A stretch of DNA of 64,000 bases. It comes from an uncultured Lachnospiraceae bacterium. GTDB taxonomy: Bacteria; Bacillota; Clostridia; Lachnospirales; Lachnospiraceae. The notes beneath the pieces are model-generated. The model was not told the DNA's origin. It searched no databases and saw only the letters and a list, made by a program, of their open reading frames with translations. Shown here in pieces: positions 43,676-52,827 of the stretch. Numbering within the stretch: position 1 is the first letter of the stretch; every line of letters begins with the position of its first letter. A program made the position numbers and the translations under genes. The stretch covers positions 24,611 to 88,610 of the forward strand of contig CAJTVN010000012.1 of the NCBI GenBank assembly GCA_910579685.1. The letters are read 5' to 3'.

Positions 43676-45418
43676 ATGAAGAAGAGAGCACTTGCACTCT
43701 TACTTGCGGCAACCATGGTATTTGGTCTTACTGCCTGCGGCGGAAACGGCAATAATGCTTCCAATGAAGCGGATAATGCCGCAGAAACCACAGACAATGC
43801 GGACGATGCGGCGCAGCCTGCCGAAACCGAAGCCGAGGAGCCTGCAGAAAGTACAGATGATGCACAAAGCGAAACGGCATCCACAGGGGAGAAGATCTTA
43901 TCCGTACAGGTGGGACCTAACCCTGAGACGATTGACCCTGCGCTGAACAGCGCGGTAGACGGCGGCAACATGCTGCTTCATTCCTTTGAATGCCTTCTGG
44001 CAGTAGACAAGGATGGCAAGCTGATTCCCGGCCAGGCAGAGAGCTGGGAGACATCTGAGGACGGTCTTACCTGGACCTTCCATTTGAGAGCAGGACTTAA
44101 GTGGTCCGATGGCAGCGACCTGACTGCAAACGATTTCGTTTACAGCTGGAAGAGAGTATGCGATCCCAATGTGGCAGCTCCCTATGCGGAGACGGTTCTT
44201 GGCATGGTGGCAGGCTATGAGGATGCGATCGCGGGCGACCTGGACGCTCTCCAGGTAGTGGCGCAGGATGATTCCACACTGGTGGTAACACTGAACGCTC
44301 CCTGCTCATTCTTTGGCAGCCTTGCGGCATTCGCAACCCTGAGCCCTGTACAGCAGGCGACTGTTGAGACAAATGGGGACGCTTGGGCAACTGCCGCAGA
44401 GACTTATGTCTCCAACGGACCCTTCTATGTTTCCGAGTGGGTACCCAGCTCTTACATTATGATGACCAAGAACCCCAACTACTGGAATGCGGACGCAATC
44501 AAGCTTGACGGTATCAAGTGGAACCTGATCGAGGACGCTAACGCATCCTACAGCGCATACCAGACCGGCGAAGTTCTGTTTATCAAGGATGTTCCCACAG
44601 AGGAGATCCCTTCCCTGAGCGATAATCCGGAGTTCCATGTGGATCCCATTATCGGTACTTACTATCTGAGCGTGAATACCCAGAGGGAGCCCTTCACGGA
44701 CGCTAAGGTGCGTAAGGCTTTAAGCCTTGCCATTGACCGTGAGTATGTGGCAGGCACTCTGATGCAGGGTACTTACTCAGCGGCAAGCAACTTCATGGGT
44801 CCCGGCTGGGTTGACACGGACGGAAGCCAGTTCATCGACAAGGCAAACGGCGGACAGCCTTACATTGACACCACAAACCATGAGGCAAACGTGGAGGAGG
44901 CAAAGCAGCTTCTTGCAGATGCGGGTTATCCGGACGGCGAGGGCCTTCCCTCTATTACCTACTCCACCAATGACGCAGGTTATCACAAGGTAGTTGCAGA
45001 GTACCTGCAGCAGGCCTGGGCAGAGCTTGGCGTTGAGCTTAATGTTGAAATCGTAGAGTGGGCAAGCTTCACGCCTATGCGCCGTAACGGCGACTATGAC
45101 GCATCCCGTAACGGATGGGTCGGAGATTACAGCGATCCTTCCAATATGCTGGATCTGCTTTACTCCACAAACGGAAACAATGACGGTAAGTTCAACAATG
45201 CAGAGTATGATGCGGCTATGGAGTTATCCAGAACCACTCTGGATGCGGCTGAGCGTTCCGAGGCTCTCCACAAGGCAGAGGATATCTTGATGGAGGAGGC
45301 CGGATGTATTCCGGTTGCTTACTACAATGACTTCTGGCTGCAAAGCGAGAAGATCGTAGATTCCTGGCATTCCCCTTACGGCTACTGGTACTTTATGTAC
45401 GCGGATATTGCGGAATAG
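43676..45418 (+). CDS. oppA: Oligopeptide-binding lipoprotein OppA
   Basis: 580 residues. Lipoprotein signal ALLLAATMVFGLTACGG with the lipobox Leu-Thr-Ala-Cys (Cys about residue 21), an acidic Asn/Glu/Thr spacer (about residues 24-70), then the SBP_bac_5 domain ('IDPALNSAVDGGNMLLHSFE' through the end). Delivers peptides to OppBCDF. Strong AGGAGGAAC site; placed last, unlike the E. coli oppABCDF order. Confidence 0.96.
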   Translation: MKKRALALLLAATMVFGLTACGGNGNNASNEADNAAETTDNADDAAQPAETEAEEPAESTDDAQSETASTGEKILSVQVGPNPETIDPALNSAVDGGNMLLHSFECLLAVDKDGKLIPGQAESWETSEDGLTWTFHLRAGLKWSDGSDLTANDFVYSWKRVCDPNVAAPYAETVLGMVAGYEDAIAGDLDALQVVAQDDSTLVVTLNAPCSFFGSLAAFATLSPVQQATVETNGDAWATAAETYVSNGPFYVSEWVPSSYIMMTKNPNYWNADAIKLDGIKWNLIEDANASYSAYQTGEVLFIKDVPTEEIPSLSDNPEFHVDPIIGTYYLSVNTQREPFTDAKVRKALSLAIDREYVAGTLMQGTYSAASNFMGPGWVDTDGSQFIDKANGGQPYIDTTNHEANVEEAKQLLADAGYPDGEGLPSITYSTNDAGYHKVVAEYLQQAWAELGVELNVEIVEWASFTPMRRNGDYDASRNGWVGDYSDPSNMLDLLYSTNGNNDGKFNNAEYDAAMELSRTTLDAAERSEALHKAEDILMEEAGCIPVAYYNDFWLQSEKIVDSWHSPYGYWYFMYADIAE

Positions 45419-45465
45419 GTCAGTCACTTCATCCCCGCACTTTTCGGCGGTAAGTGAATTTTCAT

Positions 45466-45501
45466 GGGCGGTCACTGCTTCGACGGTGGCCGCCCTTTTT
45501 T
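45466..45501 (+). terminator. Intrinsic terminator of the opp operon
   Basis: GGGCGGTCACTG (45466-45477), 6-base loop, CGGTGGCCGCCC (45484-45495), then six T. Two G-U pairs; strong. Confidence 0.9.
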
Positions 45502-45627
45502 GGTGCTGAGAATCACTTCCTTAAAATCAAGAATATCATTCGGAAAGAAAAAGGCCAACAAAAAGCTGTCACGGAATATAATAATAGCCCTGCGGAAAAT
45601 TTAACTCTTTTCCCGGACGATATCTTG

Positions 45628-45636
45628 TGTTATAAT
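45628..45636 (+). promoter_or_regulatory. Putative extended -10 promoter of the deacetylase-bactofilin-pyrH block
   Basis: TGTTATAAT at 45628-45636; no clear -35. 33 bases before the deacetylase start. Confidence 0.45.
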
Positions 45637-45668
45637 AATGGCAAATCGTGTTGAAGGAGTAGGTTCTC

Positions 45669-46619
45669 ATGGAAGAAATGTCTTCCCGGAGAAAGCGGAT
45701 TAACCGCCTGAAGAAGGTAATATTGGGTATGGCGGCGGCGGCTATTCTGATCCCGTCAGTGGTTTGCATCATTTTGGGAGTACGCCTTGCGGGGCTTTCC
45801 GCAAGGGCAAAGGAGCTGGAAGAGCTTCTTCTTGCAGAGAAGAGCCGCAGTGCGGAGGCATCGGGCGTATTTACCATGGCTCCGGTCCGGGAATCGAACA
45901 GAAGCCCGCAGGCCGAGGATCTGTCAGAGAGCGCAGAGGTGCGCGGGGAGCCGGAGGGTGGTATCAAGAAAGTGTATCTTACCTTTGACGACGGCCCCAG
46001 CGACAATACAAATGAGATTCTGGATATTCTGAAAGAATATGACGTAAAGGCAACATTCTTTGTGGTGGGAAAGACGGACGAGCAGTCAAAGGCTGCCTAT
46101 CAGCGTATTGTGGCGGAAGGCCATACGCTCGCCATGCATTCCTACAGCCACAGTTACAGTGAGATTTATGCGTCCAGGGAAAATTTTATCAGCGACCTGA
46201 CCGCACTGCAGGAGTATCTGTACGAGGTTACGGGCGTATGGCCCAGGTTTTACCGTTTTCCAGGAGGCAGTTCCAATTCGGTGAGCCAGGTGGATATGCA
46301 GGAGCTGATTGAATGGGTTGACGAGAATGGAATCATCTATTTCGACTGGAATGCGGCTTCGGGGGATGCGGTGAGTGATGAGCTTCCAAAAGATACTATT
46401 GTGAAGAACTGCCTTACCCAGCTGGATGGTAAGAGGCGGTGCATGATTCTGATGCATGACGCTGCGGACAAGCACACAACCGTGGAAGCGCTGCCAGAGA
46501 TTATTTCCGGCGTCAGGCTGCGGGGAGACGCCTGTTTTTCTGCCATTACGGATGACACGGAACCTATACGTCATTTATTACAGTCCGGAACGGAAGAGAG
46601 CAATAAAGCAAATGAATAA
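45669..46619 (+). CDS. Membrane-anchored polysaccharide deacetylase (CE4)
   Basis: 316 residues. N-terminal membrane helix (about residues 18-40, VILGMAAAAILIPSVVCIIL), then a NodB domain with all catalytic motifs: LTFDDGPSDN (metal and base), HSYSHSYSEI (metal), RFPGGSSN, DWNAASGDAV and ILMHDAAD. Probably removes acetyl groups from peptidoglycan or other wall glycan (PdaA/Pgd-like), substrate not decidable here. GAAGGAG site. Confidence 0.92.
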   Translation: MEEMSSRRKRINRLKKVILGMAAAAILIPSVVCIILGVRLAGLSARAKELEELLLAEKSRSAEASGVFTMAPVRESNRSPQAEDLSESAEVRGEPEGGIKKVYLTFDDGPSDNTNEILDILKEYDVKATFFVVGKTDEQSKAAYQRIVAEGHTLAMHSYSHSYSEIYASRENFISDLTALQEYLYEVTGVWPRFYRFPGGSSNSVSQVDMQELIEWVDENGIIYFDWNAASGDAVSDELPKDTIVKNCLTQLDGKRRCMILMHDAADKHTTVEALPEIISGVRLRGDACFSAITDDTEPIRHLLQSGTEESNKANE

Positions 46620-46643
46620 TTACAGAAATGGAGGATCTTGGAA

Positions 46644-47420
46644 ATGGGCTTTTTTTCAGATTTAAAGGATGATTTGTCTCAGGCAGTCAATGAATTGATG
46701 CCGGAGGAGGAAGCAGACCAGCAGGATGCCATGGTAAATGAGGAAGCAGAGCAGCAGTCTGCTGTTGCGCAGGAGGAGAGAGTGCCGCGGCCGGAGGAGA
46801 ATCCGGAGATGGTCAACGGATTTGATGACGATCTGGGGCGGATGCTGGACAAGGTGGAGGAAATTGAGATCCGCAAGGAGCCTCCCGCACAGGCTCCCGT
46901 GGAGGCCGCACCGGTAAAGGAAACGGCAAAGGAGGAGCTTCCCGCAGAGAAAAATACCATTGACGAGGTTGCGGTTTTGACGGCAAGCACCATCATCAAC
47001 GGAAATATTGCGACGGAAGGAAACCTGGAAGTGCGGGGAAGCATTGTGGGAAATGTGGAGGCTCTGGGCAAGCTGAATATTACCGGAGCGGTTCAGGGGA
47101 ATTCCCAGGCGGCAGAGATCTATGCGGAGGGTGCAAAGATTGTGGGCGAGCTTAGGAGCAACCGAAGCGTGAAGGTGGGACAGAGCACGGTGATTATCGG
47201 AAATATTTTTGCCAGCAGCGCCGTGGTTGCAGGCGCAGTAAAGGGCGATATTGATGTGAAGGGGCCCGTGATCCTTGATTCCTCGGCGATTGTTATGGGC
47301 GATATCAAATCCAAATCGGTACAGATCAACAACGGGGCCGTGGTAGAGGGTATGTGTTCCCAGTGCTATGCGGATGTGAATCCTTCCGCTTTCTTTGACG
47401 ATTACAAGAATACAAAATAG
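46644..47420 (+). CDS. Bactofilin-family polymer-forming protein
   Basis: 258 residues from ATG 46644 (GGAGGA 8 bases upstream; TTG 46638 rejected). N-terminal half is acidic and disordered; the C-terminal half is a bactofilin beta-helix ('TASTIINGNIATEGNLEVRG', regular 'GDIDVKGPVILDSSAIVMGD' spacing, residues about 110-245). Bactofilins form nucleotide-free cytoskeletal filaments that localise wall enzymes; the neighbour deacetylase fits this. pyrH starts 10 bases later. Confidence 0.9.
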   Translation: MGFFSDLKDDLSQAVNELMPEEEADQQDAMVNEEAEQQSAVAQEERVPRPEENPEMVNGFDDDLGRMLDKVEEIEIRKEPPAQAPVEAAPVKETAKEELPAEKNTIDEVAVLTASTIINGNIATEGNLEVRGSIVGNVEALGKLNITGAVQGNSQAAEIYAEGAKIVGELRSNRSVKVGQSTVIIGNIFASSAVVAGAVKGDIDVKGPVILDSSAIVMGDIKSKSVQINNGAVVEGMCSQCYADVNPSAFFDDYKNTK

Positions 47421-47430
47421 AGAGGCGCTT

Positions 47431-48126
47431 ATGCAGAGAATATTACTGAAATTGAGCGGAGAAGCTCTGGCAGGAGAGAAGAAAACGGGCTTTGACGAAG
47501 AGACGGTAAGAGGAGTGGCCCTGCAGGTAAAGCAGCTGACGGACGAGGGGATTCAGGTTGGAATCGTTACCGGAGGCGGCAATTTCTGGAGGGGGCGCTC
47601 CAGCGAGAGCATTGACCGGACTAAGGCGGATCAGATCGGAATGCTGGCGACGGTCATGAACTGCATCTATGTGTCGGAGATTTTCAGGAGTGTCGGCATG
47701 CGGACAGCGGTTCTGACGCCTTTTACATGTGGATCCTTCACCAGTCTTTTTTCCAAGGATCGGGCCAACAAATATTTTGACGAGGGAACGGTGGTATTTT
47801 TTGCAGGAGGCACGGGACATCCGTATTTTTCCACGGATACCGGCGTGGTGCTTCGGGCCATCGAGGTGGAGGCTGACGTGATCCTGCTTGCAAAGTCCAT
47901 TGACGGTGTGTATGATTCCGATCCCAAGCTCAATCCGGATGCCAGAAAGTATGATGAACTCACCATCGACGAGGTGGTTACGCAGGATCTGCAGGTGGTG
48001 GATATGACGGCCTCCATTCTGGCCAGGGACAATAAGATGCCCATGTGGGTATTTGGCCTGAACGAGGAAAACAGTATTGTAAATGCGGTGAAGGGCAAAT
48101 TTCACGGAACAAAGGTTACGGTATAG
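47431..48126 (+). CDS. pyrH: UMP kinase
   Basis: 231 residues from ATG 47431; the frame from 47395 begins inside the bactofilin gene. LLKLSGEALAGEKKTGFDEE, GIVTGGGNFWRG and DNKMPMWVFGLNE are conserved. Phosphorylates UMP to UDP in pyrimidine synthesis. GAGAGG ribosome site. Confidence 0.97.
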   Translation: MQRILLKLSGEALAGEKKTGFDEETVRGVALQVKQLTDEGIQVGIVTGGGNFWRGRSSESIDRTKADQIGMLATVMNCIYVSEIFRSVGMRTAVLTPFTCGSFTSLFSKDRANKYFDEGTVVFFAGGTGHPYFSTDTGVVLRAIEVEADVILLAKSIDGVYDSDPKLNPDARKYDELTIDEVVTQDLQVVDMTASILARDNKMPMWVFGLNEENSIVNAVKGKFHGTKVTV

Positions 48127-48143
48127 GAGGGAAAGACAAGAGC

Positions 48144-48692
48144 ATGAACGAGAGAATCAAAGCATATGATGACAAAATGAAAAAAACATACGACCACCTG
48201 GTAAACGATTATCTCGGAATCCGGGCGGGCAGGGCGAATCCCCATGTTCTGGACAAGTTGAGGGTCAACTACTATGGAACTTTGACGCCCATTCAGCAGG
48301 TGGGAAATATTACGATTCCCGAGGCGAGAATGATTCAGATTTCACCCTGGGAAAAATCTCTGATAAAGGATATCGAGAAGGCGATTCTGGCCTCGGATAT
48401 CGGAATTACTCCCTCCAATGACGGTTCCGTGATCCGCCTGGTATTTCCGGAGCTCACCGAGGAACGAAGGAAGGATCTGGTTAAGGATGTGAAGAAGAAA
48501 GCCGAGGAGTGCAAGGTCGCCGTGCGCAATATCCGCCGGGACGGAAACGACGCTTTCAAGAAAATCGCCAAGGAAATTTCAGAGGATGAGGTAAAACAGC
48601 TTGAGGACGAGCTCCAGAAACTCACGGATCGCTACATCAAGGACGTGGACAAGCTGATGGAGGAGAAATCCAGGGAAATTCTTACCGTATAG
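48144..48692 (+). CDS. frr: Ribosome recycling factor
   Basis: 182 residues from ATG 48144 (AGGAGGGA upstream). Family features: GIRAGRANPHVLDKLRVNYY, 'IQISPWEKSLIKDIEKAIL' and 'NDAFKKIAKEISEDEVKQLE'. Directly after pyrH as in most bacteria. Confidence 0.98.
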   Translation: MNERIKAYDDKMKKTYDHLVNDYLGIRAGRANPHVLDKLRVNYYGTLTPIQQVGNITIPEARMIQISPWEKSLIKDIEKAILASDIGITPSNDGSVIRLVFPELTEERRKDLVKDVKKKAEECKVAVRNIRRDGNDAFKKIAKEISEDEVKQLEDELQKLTDRYIKDVDKLMEEKSREILTV

Positions 48693-48708
48693 GAAAGCGG
48701 GCAGAAGG

Positions 48709-48735
48709 AGGGGCAGGTCAGTGTTCTGCCCCTTT
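48709..48735 (+). other. Hairpin between frr and uppS overlapping the upstream ribosome site
   Basis: AGGGGCAG (48709-48716) and CTGCCCCT (48726-48733) form a perfect 8-bp stem with a 9-base loop, followed by TT. It buries AAGGAGG at 48705-48711, the site that would serve a GTG at 48721, and may attenuate transcription or translation into uppS. Confidence 0.45.
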
Positions 48736-48762
48736 GCCATGATATGGAAAGGAAAATGTAAG

Positions 48763-49485
48763 ATGGCACAGAGCGGACTTAAGATGCCAAACCATGTGGC
48801 AATCATACTGGACGGAAACGGCAGATGGGCGAAGAGCAAGGGGATGCCGAGAAATTACGGCCATGTGCAGGGAGCCAAGACCGTGGAGGTGATCTGCGAG
48901 GAAGCCTACCGGATGGGGATTTCGTATCTGACGGTGTATGCTTTCAGCACGGAAAACTGGAACAGGCCAAAAGATGAGGTGGACGCCCTGATGAAGCTTC
49001 TTCGCAATTATATGAAAACCTGCCTTGCCACGGCAAAAAAGAACAGGATGTGTGTGAGAGTGATCGGGGACAAGACGGGGCTGGATGAGGATATCCGAAA
49101 CAGGATTGCCCAGCTGGAGGAATCCACCAGGGAGAATGACGGCCTGCATTTCCAGATTGCCTTAAATTACGGCGGGAGAGACGAGATCATCCGGGCCATA
49201 AGGAGAATGGCTCTCAAAATCAGTGAGGGCGGCCTTCGGGCGGATGAGATCACGGAATCATATTTCTCAGACATGCTGGATACCGCCGGACTTCCGGAGC
49301 CGGATCTGCTTATACGGACCTGCGGCGAGCAGCGGATATCTAATTTTCTTCTCTGGCAGCTGGCCTACACGGAATTTTATTTTACGGATGTGGCATGGCC
49401 TGATTTTACAAAGGAAGAATTGTTGAGAGCGGTGGAAGCATATAATCATAGGGATAGAAGATATGGCCGCATCGGGGAGGGCTGA
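48763..49485 (+). CDS. uppS: Isoprenyl (undecaprenyl diphosphate) synthase
   Basis: 240 residues from ATG 48763 with AAAGGA upstream; GTG 48721 and ATG 48739 are earlier in-frame starts. VAIILDGNGRWAKSKG carries the catalytic Asp; 'TVYAFSTENWNRPKDEVDAL' and 'PDLLIRTCGEQRISNFLLWQ' follow. Makes the lipid carrier for wall synthesis using IPP from the MEP pathway (dxr, ispG downstream). Confidence 0.96.
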   Translation: MAQSGLKMPNHVAIILDGNGRWAKSKGMPRNYGHVQGAKTVEVICEEAYRMGISYLTVYAFSTENWNRPKDEVDALMKLLRNYMKTCLATAKKNRMCVRVIGDKTGLDEDIRNRIAQLEESTRENDGLHFQIALNYGGRDEIIRAIRRMALKISEGGLRADEITESYFSDMLDTAGLPEPDLLIRTCGEQRISNFLLWQLAYTEFYFTDVAWPDFTKEELLRAVEAYNHRDRRYGRIGEG

Positions 49486-49488
49486 ATC

Positions 49489-50307
49489 ATGTTTATGACA
49501 AGACTCGCAAGCAGTCTGGTGCTGGTGGTTCTCTCGCTGTTTACGATTCTGAAGGGAGGCCTGGTGCTGGCGGCGGTACTGCTGTTTTTGGCCCTGGTGG
49601 GCTACAGGGAGCTGATGAAGGCCTGCTCTCTGGGAGAGGACGGCAGGGTAAACGGCCTTGAGGCGGTGGGCTACGGCGGGATTATCGCCTACTATCTGCT
49701 CATGGTGTTTTCGAATGACCGTATCTGGCTGTTTCTCGTGCTGCTTATGCTCCTGATTGCGTTTATGATCCTGTATGTGTTCAGCTATCCCAGATACCGG
49801 GCGGAGCAGGTGATGTGCGCCTTCTTCAATGCGCTTTACGCTCCCGTGATGCTGTCCTGTATCTATCTTGTGAGGAGCCTTCCCTATGGGATTTACTCTG
49901 TGTGGATGATTTTTATCAGCTCCTGGATCTGCGACACCTGCGCTTATGCGGTTGGAATCCTGATTGGCAGGCACAAGATGGTTCCAAGGCTCAGCCCGAA
50001 AAAGTCCATAGAGGGCGCTGTCGGCGGTGTTGCGGGGTCTGCCATTGTGGGGGCTTTGTATGGATATTTTGTGGTGGAATCCGTGATCCCGCATCAGAAG
50101 ATAACTTGGATTTTTGTGCTGATCAGCGCTTTCGGGGCAGTGATCTCCCAGGTTGGCGACCTTGCGGCTTCCGCAATCAAGAGAAACCATGAAATCAAGG
50201 ATTATGGAAAGCTGATTCCCGGGCACGGCGGGGTAATGGACCGTTTTGACAGCGTGATTTTTACGGCACCCATGATCTATCTGCTGGTGCTTGTTTTTAT
50301 CAGATAG
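49489..50307 (+). CDS. cdsA: Phosphatidate cytidylyltransferase
   Basis: 272 residues, about eight membrane helices. C-terminal signature 'SQVGDLAASAIKRNHEIKDY' and GHGGVMDRFDS. Makes CDP-diacylglycerol for phospholipids. Starts 3 bases after uppS with GGGGAGGG overlapping its end. Confidence 0.96.
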   Translation: MFMTRLASSLVLVVLSLFTILKGGLVLAAVLLFLALVGYRELMKACSLGEDGRVNGLEAVGYGGIIAYYLLMVFSNDRIWLFLVLLMLLIAFMILYVFSYPRYRAEQVMCAFFNALYAPVMLSCIYLVRSLPYGIYSVWMIFISSWICDTCAYAVGILIGRHKMVPRLSPKKSIEGAVGGVAGSAIVGALYGYFVVESVIPHQKITWIFVLISAFGAVISQVGDLAASAIKRNHEIKDYGKLIPGHGGVMDRFDSVIFTAPMIYLLVLVFIR

Positions 50308-50398
50308 AATGGAGAAATACTGTAAAAAATAAATTTTTCACAGAGAAATTTGTGCTTACGCCCAAATTTGCGGGCCATTGGCAAGAATGGGGGAATAT

Positions 50399-51544
50399 AT
50401 GAAAAAAATTGGAATTCTGGGATCCACAGGCTCCATTGGAACCCAGACTCTCGAGATTGTCCGCAACAATCCGGATCTGCAGGTGACGGCTCTTGCGGCG
50501 GGAAGCAATGTGTCCCTTATGGAAAAACAGATCCGGGAGTTTCGTCCGCTGCTGTGTGTGATGTGGCAGGAGAGCACCGCAAACGAGCTCAGGGAAAGGA
50601 CGAAGGATCTTCCGGTAAAGATTGAAAGCGGCATGGAGGGACTCCTTGCCATGGCGCAGCTTCCGGAAATGGAGGTTTTGGTAACGGCAATTGTGGGAAT
50701 GATAGGAATAAGGCCTACGATTGCGGCAATCGAGGCAGGAAAGACCATTGCCCTTGCCAATAAGGAGACCCTTGTGACGGCAGGCCATCTGATTATGCCT
50801 TTGGCGAAGAAGAAAAAGGTTCCCATTCTTCCGGTGGACAGTGAGCACAGCGCTATTTTCCAGTCCATGAACGGCGAGCGGCATGAGCGGGTAAGCAGAA
50901 TACTTCTCACCGCCTCCGGTGGACCTTTTCGGGGAAAGAAGAGACAGGAGCTTTCGGACATCACGGTGGAGGACGCCCTGAAGCATCCGAACTGGTCCAT
51001 GGGGCGGAAGATCACGGTGGACTCTGCGACTCTTGTGAACAAGGGTTTGGAGGTGATCGAGGCCAAATGGCTCTTTGGTGTGGAGCCAAAAGACATTCAG
51101 GTCATCGTGCATCCCCAGAGCATTATTCATTCCATGGTGGAATACGAGGACGGCGCAGTCATGGCCCAGCTGGGGCTTCCGGATATGAAGCTTCCGATCC
51201 AGTACGCCCTGTTTTATCCGGATCGCAGGCCTATGGAGGGAGAGAGGGTCGACTTTTTCAAGCTGGCATCCATCACTTTTGAAAAGCCCGATACGGACAC
51301 GTTCCGGGGACTGGCGCTGGCCTATGAGGCGGCCGGGATCGGGGGAAGCATGCCGACCGTGCTCAATGCGGCAAACGAGAGGGCGGTGAGTCTTTTCCTT
51401 GACCGGAAAATCCGGTTCCTTGAAATTTATGATCTGATTCAGGGGGCCATGGAGAATCATAAACCCGTACAGGAGCCGTCCGTGGAGCAGATCCTGGAAG
51501 CGGAGGCACAGGCCTATGATTACATTGACAGCCGCAGGGCATAG
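50399..51544 (+). CDS. dxr: 1-deoxy-D-xylulose 5-phosphate reductoisomerase
   Basis: 381 residues from ATG 50399 (GGGGGA about 5 bases upstream; TTG 50378 and ATG 50387 also in frame). NADPH-binding GILGSTGSIGTQTLEIV, 'ALANKETLVTAGHLIMPLA', metal-site region VDSEHSAIFQ and 'HPQSIIHSMVEYEDGAVMAQ'. Second step of the MEP pathway. Confidence 0.97.
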   Translation: MKKIGILGSTGSIGTQTLEIVRNNPDLQVTALAAGSNVSLMEKQIREFRPLLCVMWQESTANELRERTKDLPVKIESGMEGLLAMAQLPEMEVLVTAIVGMIGIRPTIAAIEAGKTIALANKETLVTAGHLIMPLAKKKKVPILPVDSEHSAIFQSMNGERHERVSRILLTASGGPFRGKKRQELSDITVEDALKHPNWSMGRKITVDSATLVNKGLEVIEAKWLFGVEPKDIQVIVHPQSIIHSMVEYEDGAVMAQLGLPDMKLPIQYALFYPDRRPMEGERVDFFKLASITFEKPDTDTFRGLALAYEAAGIGGSMPTVLNAANERAVSLFLDRKIRFLEIYDLIQGAMENHKPVQEPSVEQILEAEAQAYDYIDSRRA

Positions 51545-51582
51545 CAGTCAGTTTTAGCATAGTTATACAGGAGGTTCAGAAT

Positions 51583-52635
51583 TTGGCAGTATCGATCATT
51601 TTGTTTATCATCATATTCTGTGTTGTGGTCGTCTCCCATGAGCTCGGGCACTTTCTTGTGGCAAAGAAGAACGGCATTCACGTGGTGGAGTTTTTTATCG
51701 GAATGGGGCCCAGCCTTTTTTCTTTCACGAGAGGAGATACCAAATATTCTCTGAAGCTTTTCCCCATCGGAGGCGCCTGCGTGTTTGAGGGTGAGGACGG
51801 CCTGGAAAAAGAAAAGGGGGAGCTGTCGGAGGGAGCCTTTCCTAATGCGCCCGTTTTTGCAAGGATCGCAACGGTGTTTGCGGGGCCGTTGTTTAATTTT
51901 CTGGTGGCCTTTGTGGCGGCCCTGATTCTTGTTTGGGCCTGCGGCGTGACTCTCCCGGTGGTTCGGAGCGTTTCCGAGGGCAGCGGCGCCGAGCAAGCCG
52001 GTCTTCAGGAAGGCGATGTCATCTGCAGCATGAACGGAAGCAGCGTCCATCTTCAGAACCAGGTTTACTTCTTTTCCATTGTAAACAGGGGGGAGGCGAT
52101 CCGGCTTGTCTATGAGAGGGACGGTGTGAGGTACCATACGACCGTAAATCCCCAATTGAATGAGGCGGAGGGAAGATATTACATGGGAATCACCAGCGGT
52201 CAGTTTTTGGACTGCAGTGTCCCGCAGACCTTCCAGTATGCCTTTTATACCATGGAATATATGGTGCAGTCCACCTTCAAGAGTCTTTCCATGCTGGTGC
52301 GGGGACAGCTGACCAGGCAGGATGTATCGGGCCCTGTGGGGATCGTAAAGGCGGTGGACGATACCTACGACGAGGCCAAGAATTACGGCGTATCCAGCGT
52401 GGTGCTCTCCATGATCAACTTCGTGCTGCTGCTTTCCGTCAATCTTGGGATTATAAATCTGCTCCCGCTTCCGGCGCTTGACGGCGGACGGCTGGTATTT
52501 TTGCTGGTGGAAGCGGTGCGGGGAAAGCCGGTGCCGCCGGAGAAGGAAGGAATGGTGCATTTAGGCGGGATGATGGCCCTTATGGTGCTCATGGTTCTTG
52601 TTTTCTTTAATGATATATCAAAATTTTTCGGATGA
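51583..52635 (+). CDS. rseP: Site-2 intramembrane metalloprotease RseP/RasP
   Basis: 350 residues from TTG 51583, AGGAGGT 7 bases upstream. Zinc site HELGH near residue 20 in the first helix (VVVSHELGHFLVAK), one PDZ domain (about residues 125-205), and C-terminal NLLPLPALDGGRLVFLLVE with the third zinc ligand. Cleaves membrane anchors such as anti-sigma factors. Same order uppS-cdsA-dxr-rseP as in many Firmicutes. Confidence 0.96.
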   Translation: MAVSIILFIIIFCVVVVSHELGHFLVAKKNGIHVVEFFIGMGPSLFSFTRGDTKYSLKLFPIGGACVFEGEDGLEKEKGELSEGAFPNAPVFARIATVFAGPLFNFLVAFVAALILVWACGVTLPVVRSVSEGSGAEQAGLQEGDVICSMNGSSVHLQNQVYFFSIVNRGEAIRLVYERDGVRYHTTVNPQLNEAEGRYYMGITSGQFLDCSVPQTFQYAFYTMEYMVQSTFKSLSMLVRGQLTRQDVSGPVGIVKAVDDTYDEAKNYGVSSVVLSMINFVLLLSVNLGIINLLPLPALDGGRLVFLLVEAVRGKPVPPEKEGMVHLGGMMALMVLMVLVFFNDISKFFG

Positions 52636-52650
52636 AATAAAGAAATCCCT

Positions 52651-52716
52651 AAAGAATCCTGTACAAAATTGACAAAGTTATCGTTTTGGCGGTTTTGTAC
52701 AATGGATTCTTTTTTT
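52651..52716 (+). terminator. Terminator after rseP
   Basis: AAAGAATCC-T-GTACAAAA (52651-52668) pairs with TTTTGTAC-AAT-GGATTC (52693-52709) around a 24-base loop, followed by seven T. Interrupted 16-bp stem; a TTGACA lies in the loop but has no -10 at proper distance. Confidence 0.75.
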
Positions 52717-52725
52717 GTTTCGGTC

Positions 52726-52731
52726 TATAAT
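52726..52731 (+). promoter_or_regulatory. Candidate -10 for the phosphatase-kinase pair
   Basis: TATAAT, about 100 bases before the PP2C start; no good -35 box. Weak evidence. Confidence 0.3.
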
Positions 52732-52827
52732 GCATTCATAGAGATAATCTGATATTTTCTGCGGCGGTTCGCCGCATATTCCCGATTTACGGCATTTACA
52801 GGACGAAGGAACGGAAGGAGGAAAAGT

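Noticed and set aside
45454..45654. 66-codon frame after oppA
   Set aside because: It spans the opp terminator and a promoter region, with no convincing ribosome site.
52669..52703. TTGACA as a promoter in the rseP terminator
   Set aside because: The nearest -10 (TACAAT) is 23 bases away, too far, and the sequence is explained by the terminator loop.
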